Below, in pieces: positions 8,932 through 18,961 of a stretch of 64,000 nucleotides of DNA. Under the pieces are notes generated by a model. The model was not told the DNA's origin, did not search any database, and was given only the letters and a program-made list of their open reading frames with translations. This stretch comes from Gemmatimonadota bacterium (GTDB taxonomy: Bacteria > Latescibacterota > UBA2968 > UBA8231). The stretch is from the NCBI GenBank assembly GCA_018660835.1, contig JABJJN010000024.1, positions 126,501 to 190,500 of the forward strand, read 5' to 3'. Position 1 is the stretch's first letter, and every line of letters begins with the position of its first letter. The translations under genes were made by a program, and so were the position numbers.

Positions 8932-11900
8932 ATGCTCGTCCGTGCTCTGAAGAAGCTGTTCGGCTCACAAGCGGCTCGTGAATTCAAGAAGGCTGAGACC
9001 CTCCTCGAAACGGTCAATCGCCATGCCAGCAGCTACGAATCGCTAACCGACTCGGAGGTTTTTGGTAAGACAGCGGAATTCCGCTCGCGGATCGACGAGA
9101 CCCGGGCCCCACTGCGCGAAGAGTCCGCACAGATCGAGGCACAGCTTGAGGGTGAATTGGAGGCAAATGAGCGGCTCGAACTGAGTGATCGCCTGGCTGA
9201 ATTGGAGGCCGCCGTCCGCACAGCGGAGGCTGAATCCCTCGATGCGTTGTTGCCAGAGGCATTCGCCCTGGTGAAGGACACGTGTCGACGCATGTGTGGA
9301 CGCAGCTGGGAGACAGTCGGTGGCTCCGAAGAATGGGCCATGGTCCCCTATGACGTGCAGATCTACGGTGGTACAGTGATGCACGACGGCAAGGTTGCCG
9401 AGATGGCGACGGGCGAGGGCAAGACCCTTGTGGCGACGATGCCGCTGTATCTGAATGCGTTGCCGGGACGTGGCGCTCACCTGATCACACACAACAATTT
9501 TCTGGCAAAACGCGATGCCATGTGGATGGGAGCGATCTACAACTTCCTGGGCTTGTCAGTGGGCATTATCCAGGACGCTCGGCAGACGGGTGGTGCTGAA
9601 GCATACCTGTTGCCCGCAACGGACCAGGTGCCGACGAGCTTCGACTGGCAGCCAGCCAATCGGCAACAGGCCTACAACGCCGACATCATTTATGCGACCA
9701 AAGATCAGATCGGCTTTGACTATCTGTATGACAACATGGCGACACGCCGCGACCAGATATCGCAGCGTGAGTTCAATTACTCCATCGTCGACGAAGCCGA
9801 TTCAAATCTGATCGACGATGCGCGGACGCCGTTGATCATCTCGGGTCCCGTCCCGGAGAGTACCAATCGGTATGCTGAGTTCAAGCCGTTGGTAGAAAAG
9901 CTTCTGCGGGCACAGAGCAATCTGGTGAACAAGCTTGTCTCCGGAGCGGAGGCCAAGCGCGCTGAGGGGGCCGATGAATACGAAATCGGCGTCGATCTGC
10001 TGCGTTGCACGCACGGAGCGCCGAAGAACAAACGGCTGATGAAGATCCTGCAGGAAGAGGGCGTTAAACGTCTGATCGGTCGCGTCGAGGCTGATTTCAT
10101 GCGCGACAAGCGGATGTCGGAGATCGATGAAGAGCTGTTTTTCGGTGTAGACGAGAAGTCCCACACCATTGATCTGACAGACAAGGGTCGTGATCTGCTG
10201 TCACCGGATGAACAGGCGCTGTTCATCCTCCCGGACCTGAGTGCCAAGATTGATGAAGTGCGCAAAGATGCCACGTTGGATGACGATGCGCGGCGGGTGG
10301 CGGAGGACGAAGTCTATCGCGATCACGCCTATCGCACGGAAGCGGTACACAACATCAATCAGTTGATGAAGGCATACAATCTCTTCGAGCGCGATGTGCA
10401 ATACATGTTGTCGGAGGACAAGAAGGTCGTCATCGTTGACGAATCCACCGGTCGACCGCAACCGGGACGCCGCTTCGCCGACGGCCTGCATCAAGCACTG
10501 GAAGCAAAGGAAGGCGTGAAGGTGGAGCAGGAGACGCAGACGGTGGCGACCATCACTCTGCAGAACCTGTTTCGACTCTACAACAAGCTTGCCGGGATGA
10601 CGGGTACGGCGGAGACAGAATCTGCCGAATTGTTCGAGATCTACAAACTCGAGGTCGTCGTCATCCCAACACACCGACCGATTCGACGCGTCGATCACGA
10701 AGACCAAATCTTCCGCACAAAGCGTGAGAAATACAATGCCCTCGTCGACGAAGTGGCGCGCCTGCATGAGATGAGTTTGCCGGTCCTGGTGGGGACGATC
10801 TCCGTGGAAATCTCGGAGTTGCTGTCACGCATGCTGACGCGCAAGGGCATCAAGCATCAGTTGCTGAATGCTCGTTACCACGAAAAAGAATCGGAGATTG
10901 TCGCCGACGCGGGCCAACCTGGTGCGGTAACGATCGCCACGAACATGGCCGGCCGCGGCACCGACATCAAACTGCATGCAGATGTGGTTCGCATTGAGCG
11001 CGAATTGCTCAATCGCGACGTGACCCTCGCCGACAACTTCCAGGGCCATTCGCTACGTGACGAACTGACACAGAATCCCTCAGGTCTGCAGGTGGTAGGG
11101 ACCGAGCGCCATGAATCGCGTCGTATCGACCGGCAGCTACGCGGACGATCTGGACGCCAGGGCGACCCAGGATCCTCGCGGTTCTTTTTGTCCCTGGAAG
11201 ACGACCTGATGCGCCTGTTCGGCTCTGAACGCATCGCCACAGTAATGGACAAGCTGGGTGCTGAAGAGGGCGAAGTGATCGAGCATAGTATGGTGACAAG
11301 ATCGATCGAGCGTGCGCAGAAGAAGGTCGAGGCGCGCAACTTCGAAATGCGCAAGCATCTGTTGAAGTACGACGATGTGATGAATCAGCAACGACAAGTC
11401 ATCTACAATCGGCGACGGGATGTGTTGGAACGAGACTCGGCCAAGGAGATGGTCGAGGAACTCATCGATGTCGCCATCGATGTGCTGGTCGGTGTGCATG
11501 CACCGGCGGGTGTGCATACAGAAATGTGGAAATGGGAGGACTTGGCGACCGATTTCACCAATGGTTTCCTCACCCCTTTTCCCTACGCTGCAACCGAACG
11601 TGCGCAGCTTGATGCTGATACTCTGCGTGAGCGACTCACCGAGGTCGCCCAGGAGTCGTACGCCTTGCGGCAGAAGCTTGTGGATCTGACAACCTATCGA
11701 GAAGTCGAGAAGGCAGTTCTACTGCACACAGTTGATACGTGCTGGCAGGAACACCTACATGACATGGATGAACTGAAGGAAGGTGTGGGTTTCGCAGGCG
11801 TCGGCGGCAAAGACCCGCTGATTGTCTATCAGAAGGAAGCCTTCGATATGTTCGAGAATCTCCTCGACCGTATCGACTCGGAGTCTCTGAGCAACTTGTT

Positions 11901-12219
11901 CAGACTTCGCATCGACGCACCAGACGCGGTGCCTTCGGGGCCTCGGACAGGGCGTGGCCAGCTCAGTGATATCCACCGTGAAGCCACAAATCTTGGCTTC
12001 ACCGGCGGCCCTCCGGCACCAGGTGGCGACGGGTCATCGGGCGTCCCCGGCAGACCAAAGGGGGATTCTCCCAGAGGTCGGGGATTGGTGGCAGCCGGTA
12101 CCGAGGGTGCCGACAGTGCCAAGCGCGAACCCATCCGCAACGAACCGAAGGTGGGGCGCAACCAACCATGTCCCTGTGGTAGTGGCAAGAAGTACAAGCA
12201 ATGTCATGGTCGTACCTGA
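8932..12219 (+). CDS. secA: preprotein translocase ATPase SecA
   Basis: 1095 aa, clearly longer than the about 900 aa of E. coli SecA but similar to the long SecA of Bacteroidetes-like bacteria. Seen: Walker A GEGKT at 161-165, [20 protein letters not shown] (DEAD box), [11 protein letters not shown], and a C-terminal SEC-C zinc site [13 protein letters not shown]. Additional segments include a charged helical N-terminal region (about residues 50-100) and an insertion after the first nucleotide-binding motif ([15 protein letters not shown]). SecA drives Sec-dependent export at the inner membrane, fitting the many signal peptides and lipoproteins encoded nearby. It is 142 bp from nusB; no clear separate promoter was seen. 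Confidence 0.97.
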   Translation: MLVRALKKLFGSQAAREFKKAETLLETVNRHASSYESLTDSEVFGKTAEFRSRIDETRAPLREESAQIEAQLEGELEANERLELSDRLAELEAAVRTAEAESLDALLPEAFALVKDTCRRMCGRSWETVGGSEEWAMVPYDVQIYGGTVMHDGKVAEMATGEGKTLVATMPLYLNALPGRGAHLITHNNFLAKRDAMWMGAIYNFLGLSVGIIQDARQTGGAEAYLLPATDQVPTSFDWQPANRQQAYNADIIYATKDQIGFDYLYDNMATRRDQISQREFNYSIVDEADSNLIDDARTPLIISGPVPESTNRYAEFKPLVEKLLRAQSNLVNKLVSGAEAKRAEGADEYEIGVDLLRCTHGAPKNKRLMKILQEEGVKRLIGRVEADFMRDKRMSEIDEELFFGVDEKSHTIDLTDKGRDLLSPDEQALFILPDLSAKIDEVRKDATLDDDARRVAEDEVYRDHAYRTEAVHNINQLMKAYNLFERDVQYMLSEDKKVVIVDESTGRPQPGRRFADGLHQALEAKEGVKVEQETQTVATITLQNLFRLYNKLAGMTGTAETESAELFEIYKLEVVVIPTHRPIRRVDHEDQIFRTKREKYNALVDEVARLHEMSLPVLVGTISVEISELLSRMLTRKGIKHQLLNARYHEKESEIVADAGQPGAVTIATNMAGRGTDIKLHADVVRIERELLNRDVTLADNFQGHSLRDELTQNPSGLQVVGTERHESRRIDRQLRGRSGRQGDPGSSRFFLSLEDDLMRLFGSERIATVMDKLGAEEGEVIEHSMVTRSIERAQKKVEARNFEMRKHLLKYDDVMNQQRQVIYNRRRDVLERDSAKEMVEELIDVAIDVLVGVHAPAGVHTEMWKWEDLATDFTNGFLTPFPYAATERAQLDADTLRERLTEVAQESYALRQKLVDLTTYREVEKAVLLHTVDTCWQEHLHDMDELKEGVGFAGVGGKDPLIVYQKEAFDMFENLLDRIDSESLSNLFRLRIDAPDAVPSGPRTGRGQLSDIHREATNLGFTGGPPAPGGDGSSGVPGRPKGDSPRGRGLVAAGTEGADSAKREPIRNEPKVGRNQPCPCGSGKKYKQCHGRT

Positions 12220-12327
12220 CTTGGCACTCCTTGCATCCAATTGGGCCTTACGAACATCCAACAGGGCGTGCTCTGCCTTGCCTCGTCTGCTGCCCACGAG
12301 TGCATCACCCCTGCCTGACTGAGATTC

Positions 12328-13830
12328 ATGGACGCTCTTTCCACTCCACAATTCACCCTGCTGGTTGTCTATTGCGGCATCGTCGCCGTACTCAGCCTGT
12401 TTGGATTCCACCGTTGGCACAATCTCCGTCTGTATCTGCGACACAGGCACGATCGCATCGAACCACTGTCGCACTTTGATCGACTGCCGGGCGTAACGGT
12501 CCAACTACCGATCTACAACGAGTATCACGTCGTCGAGCGCTTGATCAGCGCTGTGGGACGCCTCGACTATCCACGTGACCGATTGCAGATCCAGGTTCTG
12601 GATGACTCCACAGATGAGACCCAAACTCGTGCCGAGGCCGCTGTGACGCGCCTGCAGGAGACGGGTATAGACATTGAGTATGTGCACCGGAATCACCGCA
12701 CGGGATTCAAAGCAGGTGCTCTCGATCATGGCTTACAGTCAGCCAAACACGAATACATCTTCATCCTGGATGCCGACTTCGTCCCCCCTGCCGACGTACT
12801 GCACCGGTCCATGCACCATTTCACCGATCCGGGCATTGGCATGGTGCAGATGCGCTGGGGTCATATCAATCGACACCATTCATTGTTGACCCGGATCCAG
12901 TCGATCTTCCTCGACGGTCACCTGGTGATCGAACACACGGCGCGCAGTCGATCCGGCCGTTTTTTCAACTTCAATGGTACCGCCGGCATCTGGCGACGTC
13001 GTGCCATCGATGAAGCAGGCGGCTGGGAGCACGACACGCTCACGGAAGATCTTGATCTCAGCTTTCGGTCGCAGTTGGCCGGTTGGCGTTTCCGCTACTT
13101 GCCTGAGGTGGAAGTACCTGCAGAGTTGCCTGTAGAGATGAACGCCTTCAAGTCGCAGCAGCATCGTTGGACCAAGGGGGCTGTGCAGACGGCAAAGAAA
13201 ATTCTGCCACGTGTTTGGCGTGCTCCGGTACCGATGAAGGTAAAGATCGAGGCCACTTTTCATCTGACCGCCAACTCTTCGCACCTGCTGATTCTGACGA
13301 TGGCGATCCTGATGTTTCCCGTGCTCTCCATACGGGAATTGATCCCGTGGCAGCAGCGCTTTTTGATCATCGATCTACCCTTGTTCTCCATGGCGACGAT
13401 GGCTGTCAGCGGTTTCTACCTGGCCTCGCAGCAGGCTCTGTACAAGGACTGGAAGACGTCGATTAAGTATCTACCCCTCTTGATGGGTGTTGGCATCAGT
13501 CTGTGTGTCAACAATGCACGCGCCGTTTTCGAGGGGCTGATCGGCTATCAGACCGGATTCCATCGAACCCCGAAGTATGGGGCGACGGGCGAAACTCGCG
13601 CCTTGGGCGCCAAGTATGCGGGTGCCAAGACGATCATTGCTGCGATTGAGCTCATGATGGCGGTCTATTTCGTCTTCGTCATCGCCAAAGCATGGTCGAT
13701 TGGGATGTATGCTGGGATTCCGTTCCTCATGCTATTTCACGCGGGATTTCTCTACACTGGGGTTCTGTCCGGACTGCAGCCATTTTTCAGCAGCCGCTGG
13801 CTGCCCGCCACTCGACCGGTTGCCGCTTGA
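12328..13830 (+). CDS. processive-type family 2 glycosyltransferase (cellulose synthase-like)
   Basis: 500 aa. GT-A motifs are in order: DDS at residue 92, DAD at 148, TED at 239 and Q-Q-H-R-W at 277-281; the last is typical of processive beta-glycan synthases. One hydrophobic segment precedes the catalytic domain and about four follow it, giving a membrane pore-like layout. Substrate cannot be read: cellulose, mannan or another beta-glycan are possible. No BcsB/C/Z-type partner or PilZ domain is seen nearby, so the polymer's export route is open. It is followed by a tail repeat and a bidirectional terminator. Confidence 0.88.
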   Translation: MDALSTPQFTLLVVYCGIVAVLSLFGFHRWHNLRLYLRHRHDRIEPLSHFDRLPGVTVQLPIYNEYHVVERLISAVGRLDYPRDRLQIQVLDDSTDETQTRAEAAVTRLQETGIDIEYVHRNHRTGFKAGALDHGLQSAKHEYIFILDADFVPPADVLHRSMHHFTDPGIGMVQMRWGHINRHHSLLTRIQSIFLDGHLVIEHTARSRSGRFFNFNGTAGIWRRRAIDEAGGWEHDTLTEDLDLSFRSQLAGWRFRYLPEVEVPAELPVEMNAFKSQQHRWTKGAVQTAKKILPRVWRAPVPMKVKIEATFHLTANSSHLLILTMAILMFPVLSIRELIPWQQRFLIIDLPLFSMATMAVSGFYLASQQALYKDWKTSIKYLPLLMGVGISLCVNNARAVFEGLIGYQTGFHRTPKYGATGETRALGAKYAGAKTIIAAIELMMAVYFVFVIAKAWSIGMYAGIPFLMLFHAGFLYTGVLSGLQPFFSSRWLPATRPVAA

Positions 13831-13877
13831 CGCGAGCCCTGGTTGCCGCCTGAGGCGAGCCCTGGTTGCCGCCTGAG
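13816..13877 (+). repeat. tandem repeat at the 3' end of the glycosyltransferase gene
   Basis: A 23-bp unit occurs twice without spacer (13832-13854 and 13855-13877). The last coding bases of the glycosyltransferase (13816-13831) form a degenerate third copy, so the repeat probably arose by duplication of the gene's own tail. It precedes a terminator and has no coding continuation. Confidence 0.8.
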
Positions 13878-13905
13878 GCAACTGCTGAAATCGCCGCGTA
13901 GAACG

Positions 13906-13943
13906 AAAAGCGCCTCCCCGCCGATTGGCTGGGAGGCGCTTTT
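13906..13943. terminator. bidirectional intrinsic terminator
   Basis: AAAAGCGCCTCCC (13906-13918) pairs perfectly with GGGAGGCGCTTTT (13931-13943) around a 12-nt loop. It lies between the converging glycosyltransferase and lipoprotein genes and has an A-run and T-run for both directions. Confidence 0.85.
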
Positions 13944-13965
13944 GTTTGTGCTATCTATCTGCTAC

Positions 13966-14448
13966 CTATTCGTCTCCGGTCCAACCAAGTTCGTATTCCC
14001 CACCTTCCAACTTCTCACGGGCGAGCATCACGTCGAGAGATGGATAGACTCGATCTTCGATCGCTGTGCGCAGTCGACGTAGACCAATGGCGACGGAGTG
14101 AGCCTGGCGCTTGGTATCACCCGTTTCGTCGCGGGCGAGCCGACGGGCGTCACCAAAGGACCTTTTGTAGAGCTGATGGGTGTTCTTCAACAGAGTTTCA
14201 CTGGGCGTTGGCACAGCTTCAACAGCTGCCGCGTAGTCATCGAGCATCTGCCGTGCGGCAATAATGTCAGCCTCGGTGATGTCACTGGTTGGATCATCAA
14301 ATCGTGTGACCAACGCCTCTACTTGCCGATTGTAGTCCTGAAATCCCTGCAATGTCTGCACGTAGGATTTCAACTCTTCCACATCCGCCGTGTTGTCACA
14401 AGCGGCGAAGGCGGCCAGCACTGCGAGGGCGAGGAACCTGCGATACAT
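13966..14448 (-). CDS. small helical lipoprotein of unknown function
   Basis: 160 aa starting at the ATG at 14448, which has GGAG 8 bases upstream on the minus strand; longer in-frame starts would bury the signal. MYRRFLALAVLAAFAAC is a lipoprotein signal with the lipobox cysteine at 17. The rest is acidic and apparently all alpha-helical, with no motif that I recognise. Monocistronic by position: it converges on the glycosyltransferase and is divergent from purC. Confidence 0.75.
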   Translation of the reverse strand: MYRRFLALAVLAAFAACDNTADVEELKSYVQTLQGFQDYNRQVEALVTRFDDPTSDITEADIIAARQMLDDYAAAVEAVPTPSETLLKNTHQLYKRSFGDARRLARDETGDTKRQAHSVAIGLRRLRTAIEDRVYPSLDVMLAREKLEGGEYELGWTGDE

Positions 14449-14579
14449 GGGCTGATCTCCTGGCTTGATCGATGACCCGGATACTCGTGTGCTGCGAAAC
14501 ATAGCGAGCACGCCGAGGGAAATGCAAGGGGCACAACAGTCTGCACCAGCGCCATTGCTCCCAGAGCCGTGCGAGTTCG

Positions 14580-14608
14580 TTGACGATGTGCGTCACGACA
14601 GATAACTT
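14580..14608 (+). promoter_or_regulatory. sigma70-type promoter for purC
   Basis: TTGACG (14580-14585), 17-bp spacer, TAACTT (14603-14608). It lies in the 215-bp gap between the divergent lipoprotein and purC starts, giving a leader of about 50 nt. No purine riboswitch fold was recognised. Confidence 0.45.
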
Positions 14609-14663
14609 CAGCCGCCTGAAATTTGCGCCAACACAGACCTTTTTTGTGCCCCAGGAGGCAACC

Positions 14664-15638
14664 GTGGTCTCACGTGAATCTCTCGCCGCTCTGCTGAACA
14701 ACACACTGGCCGATGCACGCTTCCCGAGATGGGAAAAACAGTATCGCCAGGGTAAGGTCCGGGACATGTATTTGCTTCCTGGACGACGCGTCCTGGTGAC
14801 ATGCGATCGCCAGAGTGCCTTTGATCACGTCTTGGGCACAATCTCTTTGAAGGGACAGGTGCTGAATCGGATCGCCAACTACTGGTTCGAGCAGACGGCC
14901 GACATCGTCGCCAATCACATCATTGATGTACCACACCCCAATGTCACCATCGCGGAAGAGCTGGAGATGTTTCCCGTGGAGATCGTCGTACGCGGGTATC
15001 TGACGGGAAGTTCGGATACTTCCGCCTGGACCTACTATGCACGAGGCGAACGAGATATCTGTGGCAACGTCCTCCCCGAGGGGATGGTGAAAAATCAGCC
15101 CTTTGAGACAGCGATCCTGACACCGACAACCAAATCGGCGGAGCACGACGAGCCGATATCGGCGACGCAGGTGCTGGAGCGGGGCTTGGTGGATGAGAAG
15201 ACCTGGACTGAGATCGAGCGTATTGCCTTTGCGCTGTTTGCCAGGGGTCAACAGATCGCTGCCAAGCAAGGCCTGATTCTGGTGGACACGAAATACGAGA
15301 TGGGTCGCAATGCAGCAGGTGAGATCGCTGTGGCCGATGAGATCCACACACCGGATTCCTCGCGCTACTGGAGCGCGGAGACCTATCAGGCGCGTCACGA
15401 TCGTGGCGAGGAGCCGGAGAGTCTCGACAAGGAATTTCTGCGTTTGTGGCTACGAGAGAAGGGCATATCGGACACCAACGTCCCCGACTTGGACGATGAG
15501 ATTCGGCTCGATGTGGCCGAGCGCTATATCGATCTGTTTGAACGCGTCACGGGACAGAGTTTTGAAGCGTCGAAGGCCGACGAACCACTGCGAGACGCGA
15601 TCGAACGATCCATCGAACCCTACTTTGAGAGCGTGTGA
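14664..15638 (+). CDS. purC: phosphoribosylaminoimidazole-succinocarboxamide synthase
   Basis: 324 aa from GTG 14664, chosen because AGGAGG (14653-14658) sits five bases upstream. Motifs: YRQGKVRDMY (ATP-grasp start), SAFDHVLGTI, VVRGYLTGSS and DTKYEMG. The enzyme joins aspartate to CAIR in purine synthesis. It is of the long (about 300 aa) type common outside enterics. Its stop overlaps the GTG of a small gene. No other pur genes are in the window. Confidence 0.94.
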   Translation: MVSRESLAALLNNTLADARFPRWEKQYRQGKVRDMYLLPGRRVLVTCDRQSAFDHVLGTISLKGQVLNRIANYWFEQTADIVANHIIDVPHPNVTIAEELEMFPVEIVVRGYLTGSSDTSAWTYYARGERDICGNVLPEGMVKNQPFETAILTPTTKSAEHDEPISATQVLERGLVDEKTWTEIERIAFALFARGQQIAAKQGLILVDTKYEMGRNAAGEIAVADEIHTPDSSRYWSAETYQARHDRGEEPESLDKEFLRLWLREKGISDTNVPDLDDEIRLDVAERYIDLFERVTGQSFEASKADEPLRDAIERSIEPYFESV

Positions 15639-15874
15639 GTACCGGGCTCACACACATGACGCGGCCGCGGCCGAGACGGGCCCTCAGCCGGTTGCTCACG
15701 GCTTTGCTGGTGCTGCGCCTCGAAGCACGGGAGATTGCACCCTTGTCGGCTGGGATGATCCTGTTGAATTGGTTGCGTCGGCCGGTGATCGAAATGCCTC
15801 TCGCCATGCTTGAAGGCAACTCACGCCGGCGAGCAACCCTTACCCGACGGCTCAACGCCGTCTATCCCTTCTAA
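15635..15874 (+). CDS. small Arg-rich hypothetical protein
   Basis: 79 aa. The GTG start overlaps the purC stop (GTGA) and its stop is 6 bases before the next gene, an arrangement that favours a real coding sequence. The composition is strongly Arg-rich with a hydrophobic middle (about 18-50). I recognise no family; it could also be spurious, because the DNA is GC-rich. Confidence 0.4.
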   Translation: MSTGLTHMTRPRPRRALSRLLTALLVLRLEAREIAPLSAGMILLNWLRRPVIEMPLAMLEGNSRRRATLTRRLNAVYPF

Positions 15875-15880
15875 AACACC

Positions 15881-16159
15881 ATGCTGCATCGACAATTTCG
15901 CACGGCGCTGGAGGAAATCTTCGGTGAGGATTTCGTTGCAGAGTCACTGCGGCGCTCAGAATACGCCCAGATGATCATCTACGAACAGCCGGAGGAATTC
16001 AAGAAGACGGTCCTTGGATTCCAGCGTCTGAATTTTCGCGATGAGCAGACCGAATATGCCAACAAATTAGCACCGGATTTCGGTTACGCGTTGATCTGCT
16101 CCCTCCTGGACAATTCGACACGAGAACTGGTTGCCGAGCTGGGGCTTAACTACCTGTAA
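15881..16159 (+). CDS. small conserved-looking hypothetical protein
   Basis: 92 aa, ATG start, acidic and well balanced in composition, with EEIFGEDFVAESLRRSEY and a C-terminal ELVAELGLNYL that look like amphipathic helices. No signal peptide or membrane segment. It follows the purC pair and precedes the kinase, all in the same direction. Function unknown. Confidence 0.6.
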   Translation: MLHRQFRTALEEIFGEDFVAESLRRSEYAQMIIYEQPEEFKKTVLGFQRLNFRDEQTEYANKLAPDFGYALICSLLDNSTRELVAELGLNYL

Positions 16160-16196
16160 GTTTCCGGTCCTGCTGCCGTCACATAACGAGAGCCGA

Positions 16197-17693
16197 ATGG
16201 CGCCGACGGGAAAACTACTTGCATTTGATCTAGGTGCCGAAAGTGGACGAGGGATCCTCGGCCATTTCGACGGCCAGCGTCTGAGCCTCGAAGAAATACA
16301 CCGCTTCGACACCGGTGGTGTCGCCATTGGCGATCGCCTGTATTGGGATCCCCTGCGACTCTACTCTGAGATCGAGCGTGGACTGGGTCTGACGTCCCAA
16401 GCCACGGCCGAGGTGCGATCCGTCGGGATCGACACGTGGGGAGTAGATTTCGCCCTGCTCGCCAAAGATGGCACCTTGTTGGACAACCCCCGCCACTACC
16501 GTGACGCGCGCACCGATGGCATGCTCGATAAGGCCTTCCAGGTCATGCCGCGAGAGCAGATTTTTGCGCACACAGGTATCCAGTTCATGAAGCTGAATAC
16601 CCTCTATCAATTGCTGGCAATGCGTCGCAGCGATTCGCCGCAATTGGCGGCTGCCGATCAACTCCTGATGATGCCCGACCTGCTTCACTACTTCCTGTCG
16701 GGTGAGCGAAGTGGTGAATTCACCAATGCAACGACGACTCAGATCTTCGATCCTTCAGCCGGCAGCTGGTCAGCGGCACTGTGTGAGGCCTTTGACTTGC
16801 CGGCTCGCATCCTGCCACCCCTGGCTACACCGGGAACACGCCTTGGAGCAATCCGTGATACGGTAGCCGAACGGTGCGGCTTGGGGCGGGGCGTCCCGGT
16901 GATCTTGCCCGCCACCCACGACACAGGGTCAGCTGTGGCTGCCGTGCCGGCTGTTGGTGTGGGTTCAGGAGACTTCGCTTACATCAGTTCGGGGACCTGG
17001 TCGCTGATGGGGACCGAATTGGCGGCGCCGGAGGTGGGCCCGGAGGCATTGCGCCACAACTTTACCAACGAAGGGGGTGTTGGCTCCACGTATCGCTTTC
17101 TCAAGAATATCATGGGACTGTGGTTGGTACAAGAGTGCCGGCGCACCTGGGTGGCGGCGGGCAAAGATGCTTCCTATGCCGAATTGACCGCAGCTGCGGC
17201 GGCGGCACCCCCCTTCGGCTCACTCATCAGTCCGGACGATGAGCGCTTCCTTGCGCCGGGTGATATGCCCTCGCGCATTGCCACGTACTGCCGTGAGACA
17301 TCTCAGGATGTGCCTGAGAATGAGGGAGCCATCATTCGCTGCGTCCTGGAGAGCCTGGCTCTGAGGTATCGCCAGGTCTTGGAACAATTGGAGAGTGTTC
17401 TGGGTCGCCACCTCGAGACGGTGCACATCGTGGGTGGCGGTATTCAGAACCAGTTGCTCTGTCAGTTGACGGCAGATGCAACGAATCGACCAGTCGTTGC
17501 AGGACCCGCCGAGGCGACGGCAATTGGCAATTTGCTGGTTCAAGCGATGGGCGTGGGGTGGATCGATTCACTGCAACAGATTCGCCAGGTCGTCGCCGAT
17601 TCTTTCGAGCCGATCCATTATGGACCTGCATCAGCAGATTCAGACGCATGGGACGAGGCCTACGCCCGCTTCAACCATCTTTCTGAGGGTTGA
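16197..17693 (+). CDS. FGGY-family sugar kinase, rhamnulokinase-like
   Basis: 499 aa from ATG 16197. FDLGAESGRG near residue 9 and DTWGVDFALL are characteristic of RhaB-type rhamnulokinases; GGGIQNQLLCQLTAD is the C-terminal ATP-site motif. Such enzymes phosphorylate L-rhamnulose (or a related ketose). No rhamnose isomerase or aldolase is present nearby, so its substrate is an inference. It lies 170 bp upstream of a sigma factor gene. Confidence 0.85.
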   Translation: MAPTGKLLAFDLGAESGRGILGHFDGQRLSLEEIHRFDTGGVAIGDRLYWDPLRLYSEIERGLGLTSQATAEVRSVGIDTWGVDFALLAKDGTLLDNPRHYRDARTDGMLDKAFQVMPREQIFAHTGIQFMKLNTLYQLLAMRRSDSPQLAAADQLLMMPDLLHYFLSGERSGEFTNATTTQIFDPSAGSWSAALCEAFDLPARILPPLATPGTRLGAIRDTVAERCGLGRGVPVILPATHDTGSAVAAVPAVGVGSGDFAYISSGTWSLMGTELAAPEVGPEALRHNFTNEGGVGSTYRFLKNIMGLWLVQECRRTWVAAGKDASYAELTAAAAAAPPFGSLISPDDERFLAPGDMPSRIATYCRETSQDVPENEGAIIRCVLESLALRYRQVLEQLESVLGRHLETVHIVGGGIQNQLLCQLTADATNRPVVAGPAEATAIGNLLVQAMGVGWIDSLQQIRQVVADSFEPIHYGPASADSDAWDEAYARFNHLSEG

Positions 17694-17863
17694 GTTCATG
17701 CCTCAACGAGTCGCGACCCTCCCGGGGTCCTGAGCGGCTGCAAACGTCTATCACTCAAGCTTTTGTCGGTCCGCGCCGATGTACCAATGGCATCGTTGGT
17801 TTGCGTCGATGGGAACCCGTCGTCGCAGCGGACCGTTCTATACCTCGTGAAACGACATGGGCG

Positions 17864-18850
17864 ATGACAACTGACACGAATGCACCGGACGTACTGACCG
17901 CACCTGCTGCCAGAGGTGCAGGGCCGAATCGAGGTCCGGACTTGAGTTCTGGCAAGAGGCCTAGCAAGAGTTCCGGCAAGAGTTCCGACAAGAGTCTCGA
18001 AAAGACCCTGAGCCGCAGCGCCTCAGGATCGGACACGGTAGAGTCCTACTGGCACGATATCCGTGACTTTCGGCCCCTGTCTCGCAAGCAGGAAACTGAA
18101 TTGGTCCAGCGTGCTCGCGCGGGAGACGACGCTGCTGCGGATGCGCTGGTGACGGCGAACCTGCGCTTCGTCGTGAGTGTCGCCAAGAAATACAACAACT
18201 ACGGCATGTCCTTCCTGGAATTGATCGCTGAAGGGAATTTTGGCTTGCTGGAAGCAGTCAAACGGTTTGACGAGACCCGTGGGTTCAAATTCATCACCTA
18301 CGCAGTGTGGTGGATTCGCCAGGCGATTCTGAAGGCACTGGCTGAGCAGAGCCGTGCGGCGCGGCCGCCGATGAGTCAGGTCAATGATCTGCAGAAAGTC
18401 GAAAAGCTGAGTGCCCGCCTGACACAGCAACTGGGTCGGGCGCCGACGCTCGAGGAAATTGCGGCGGCGGCGGATATCAGCTTTGAACGGACACGGAATG
18501 CGATCGAGCTAAGTCAGAACGATGTGTCCCTTGATGCACCCCTGGCTGACAGTGAGGGGGAAGACACGATGATGGCCGTCATGGCCAGCGAGGGACCCTG
18601 CTTCGAGGAGTCATATGACTGCGCGGCATTGCATCAGGCCCTGCACAACAGTCTTGACAGTCTCGATGAGCGCGAGCAGCTGATCGTGCGCTCGTACTAC
18701 GGTCTTCAGGGACTCGATCCAATGACCCTGGAACAGATCGGCGAGATCCTCGGGCTCACACGCGAACGCGTACGGCAGTTGCGTGATCGTGCCCTTGAGC
18801 GTGTTCGCACGGAGCACGGCGATATGCTCCTCGAGTTGTCGATCAACTGA
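17864..18850 (+). CDS. sigma70-family factor, group 2-type (RpoD-like without region 1.1)
   Basis: 328 aa from ATG 17864. Regions 1.2 and 2 (SYWHDIRDFRPLSRKQE; NLRFVVSVAKKYNNYG; the WWIRQAI segment), region 3 and region 4 (LTRERVRQLRDRAL) are present, with no long region 1.1. The first about 60 residues are a low-complexity Ser/Lys/Gly segment encoded by a tandem-like stretch (17948-18005). It directs RNA polymerase to a promoter set; which one is unknown. An upstream in-frame start would add 58 residues and overlap the kinase, so 17864 is preferred, though no strong ribosome-binding site is visible. Confidence 0.9.
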   Translation: MTTDTNAPDVLTAPAARGAGPNRGPDLSSGKRPSKSSGKSSDKSLEKTLSRSASGSDTVESYWHDIRDFRPLSRKQETELVQRARAGDDAAADALVTANLRFVVSVAKKYNNYGMSFLELIAEGNFGLLEAVKRFDETRGFKFITYAVWWIRQAILKALAEQSRAARPPMSQVNDLQKVEKLSARLTQQLGRAPTLEEIAAAADISFERTRNAIELSQNDVSLDAPLADSEGEDTMMAVMASEGPCFEESYDCAALHQALHNSLDSLDEREQLIVRSYYGLQGLDPMTLEQIGEILGLTRERVRQLRDRALERVRTEHGDMLLELSIN

Positions 18851-18887
18851 CTGCGACGCACTACCCCAGACGGAACCGATCCTTACA

Positions 18888-18958
18888 TTAGATCGTCTTG
18901 ATGTGAGTCACATCAACCGATGTGGCTCTACCATTTCCCAGCGACGTCAGCGATCTAA
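18888..18958. promoter_or_regulatory. nested inverted repeats upstream of the PHP gene
   Basis: Outer arms TTAGATCG (18888-18895) and CGATCTAA (18951-18958) enclose a palindrome, TTGATGTGAGTCACATCAA (18898-18916). The right outer arm ends 3 bases before the TTG start at 18962, where a ribosome-binding site would lie, so it could act as operator or as RNA hairpin. Function is inference. Confidence 0.45.
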
Positions 18959-18961
18959 TCC

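Noticed and set aside
13832..13877. CRISPR-like repeat
   Set aside because: Two adjacent units without spacers; a local tandem duplication.
17715..17729. GACCC/GGGTC hairpin after the sugar kinase
   Set aside because: Short stem with no T-run, so not called as a terminator.
18898..18916. CRP-like site TGTGA/TCACA
   Set aside because: The half-sites are separated by one base, not the six expected for CRP; kept only as an unassigned palindrome.
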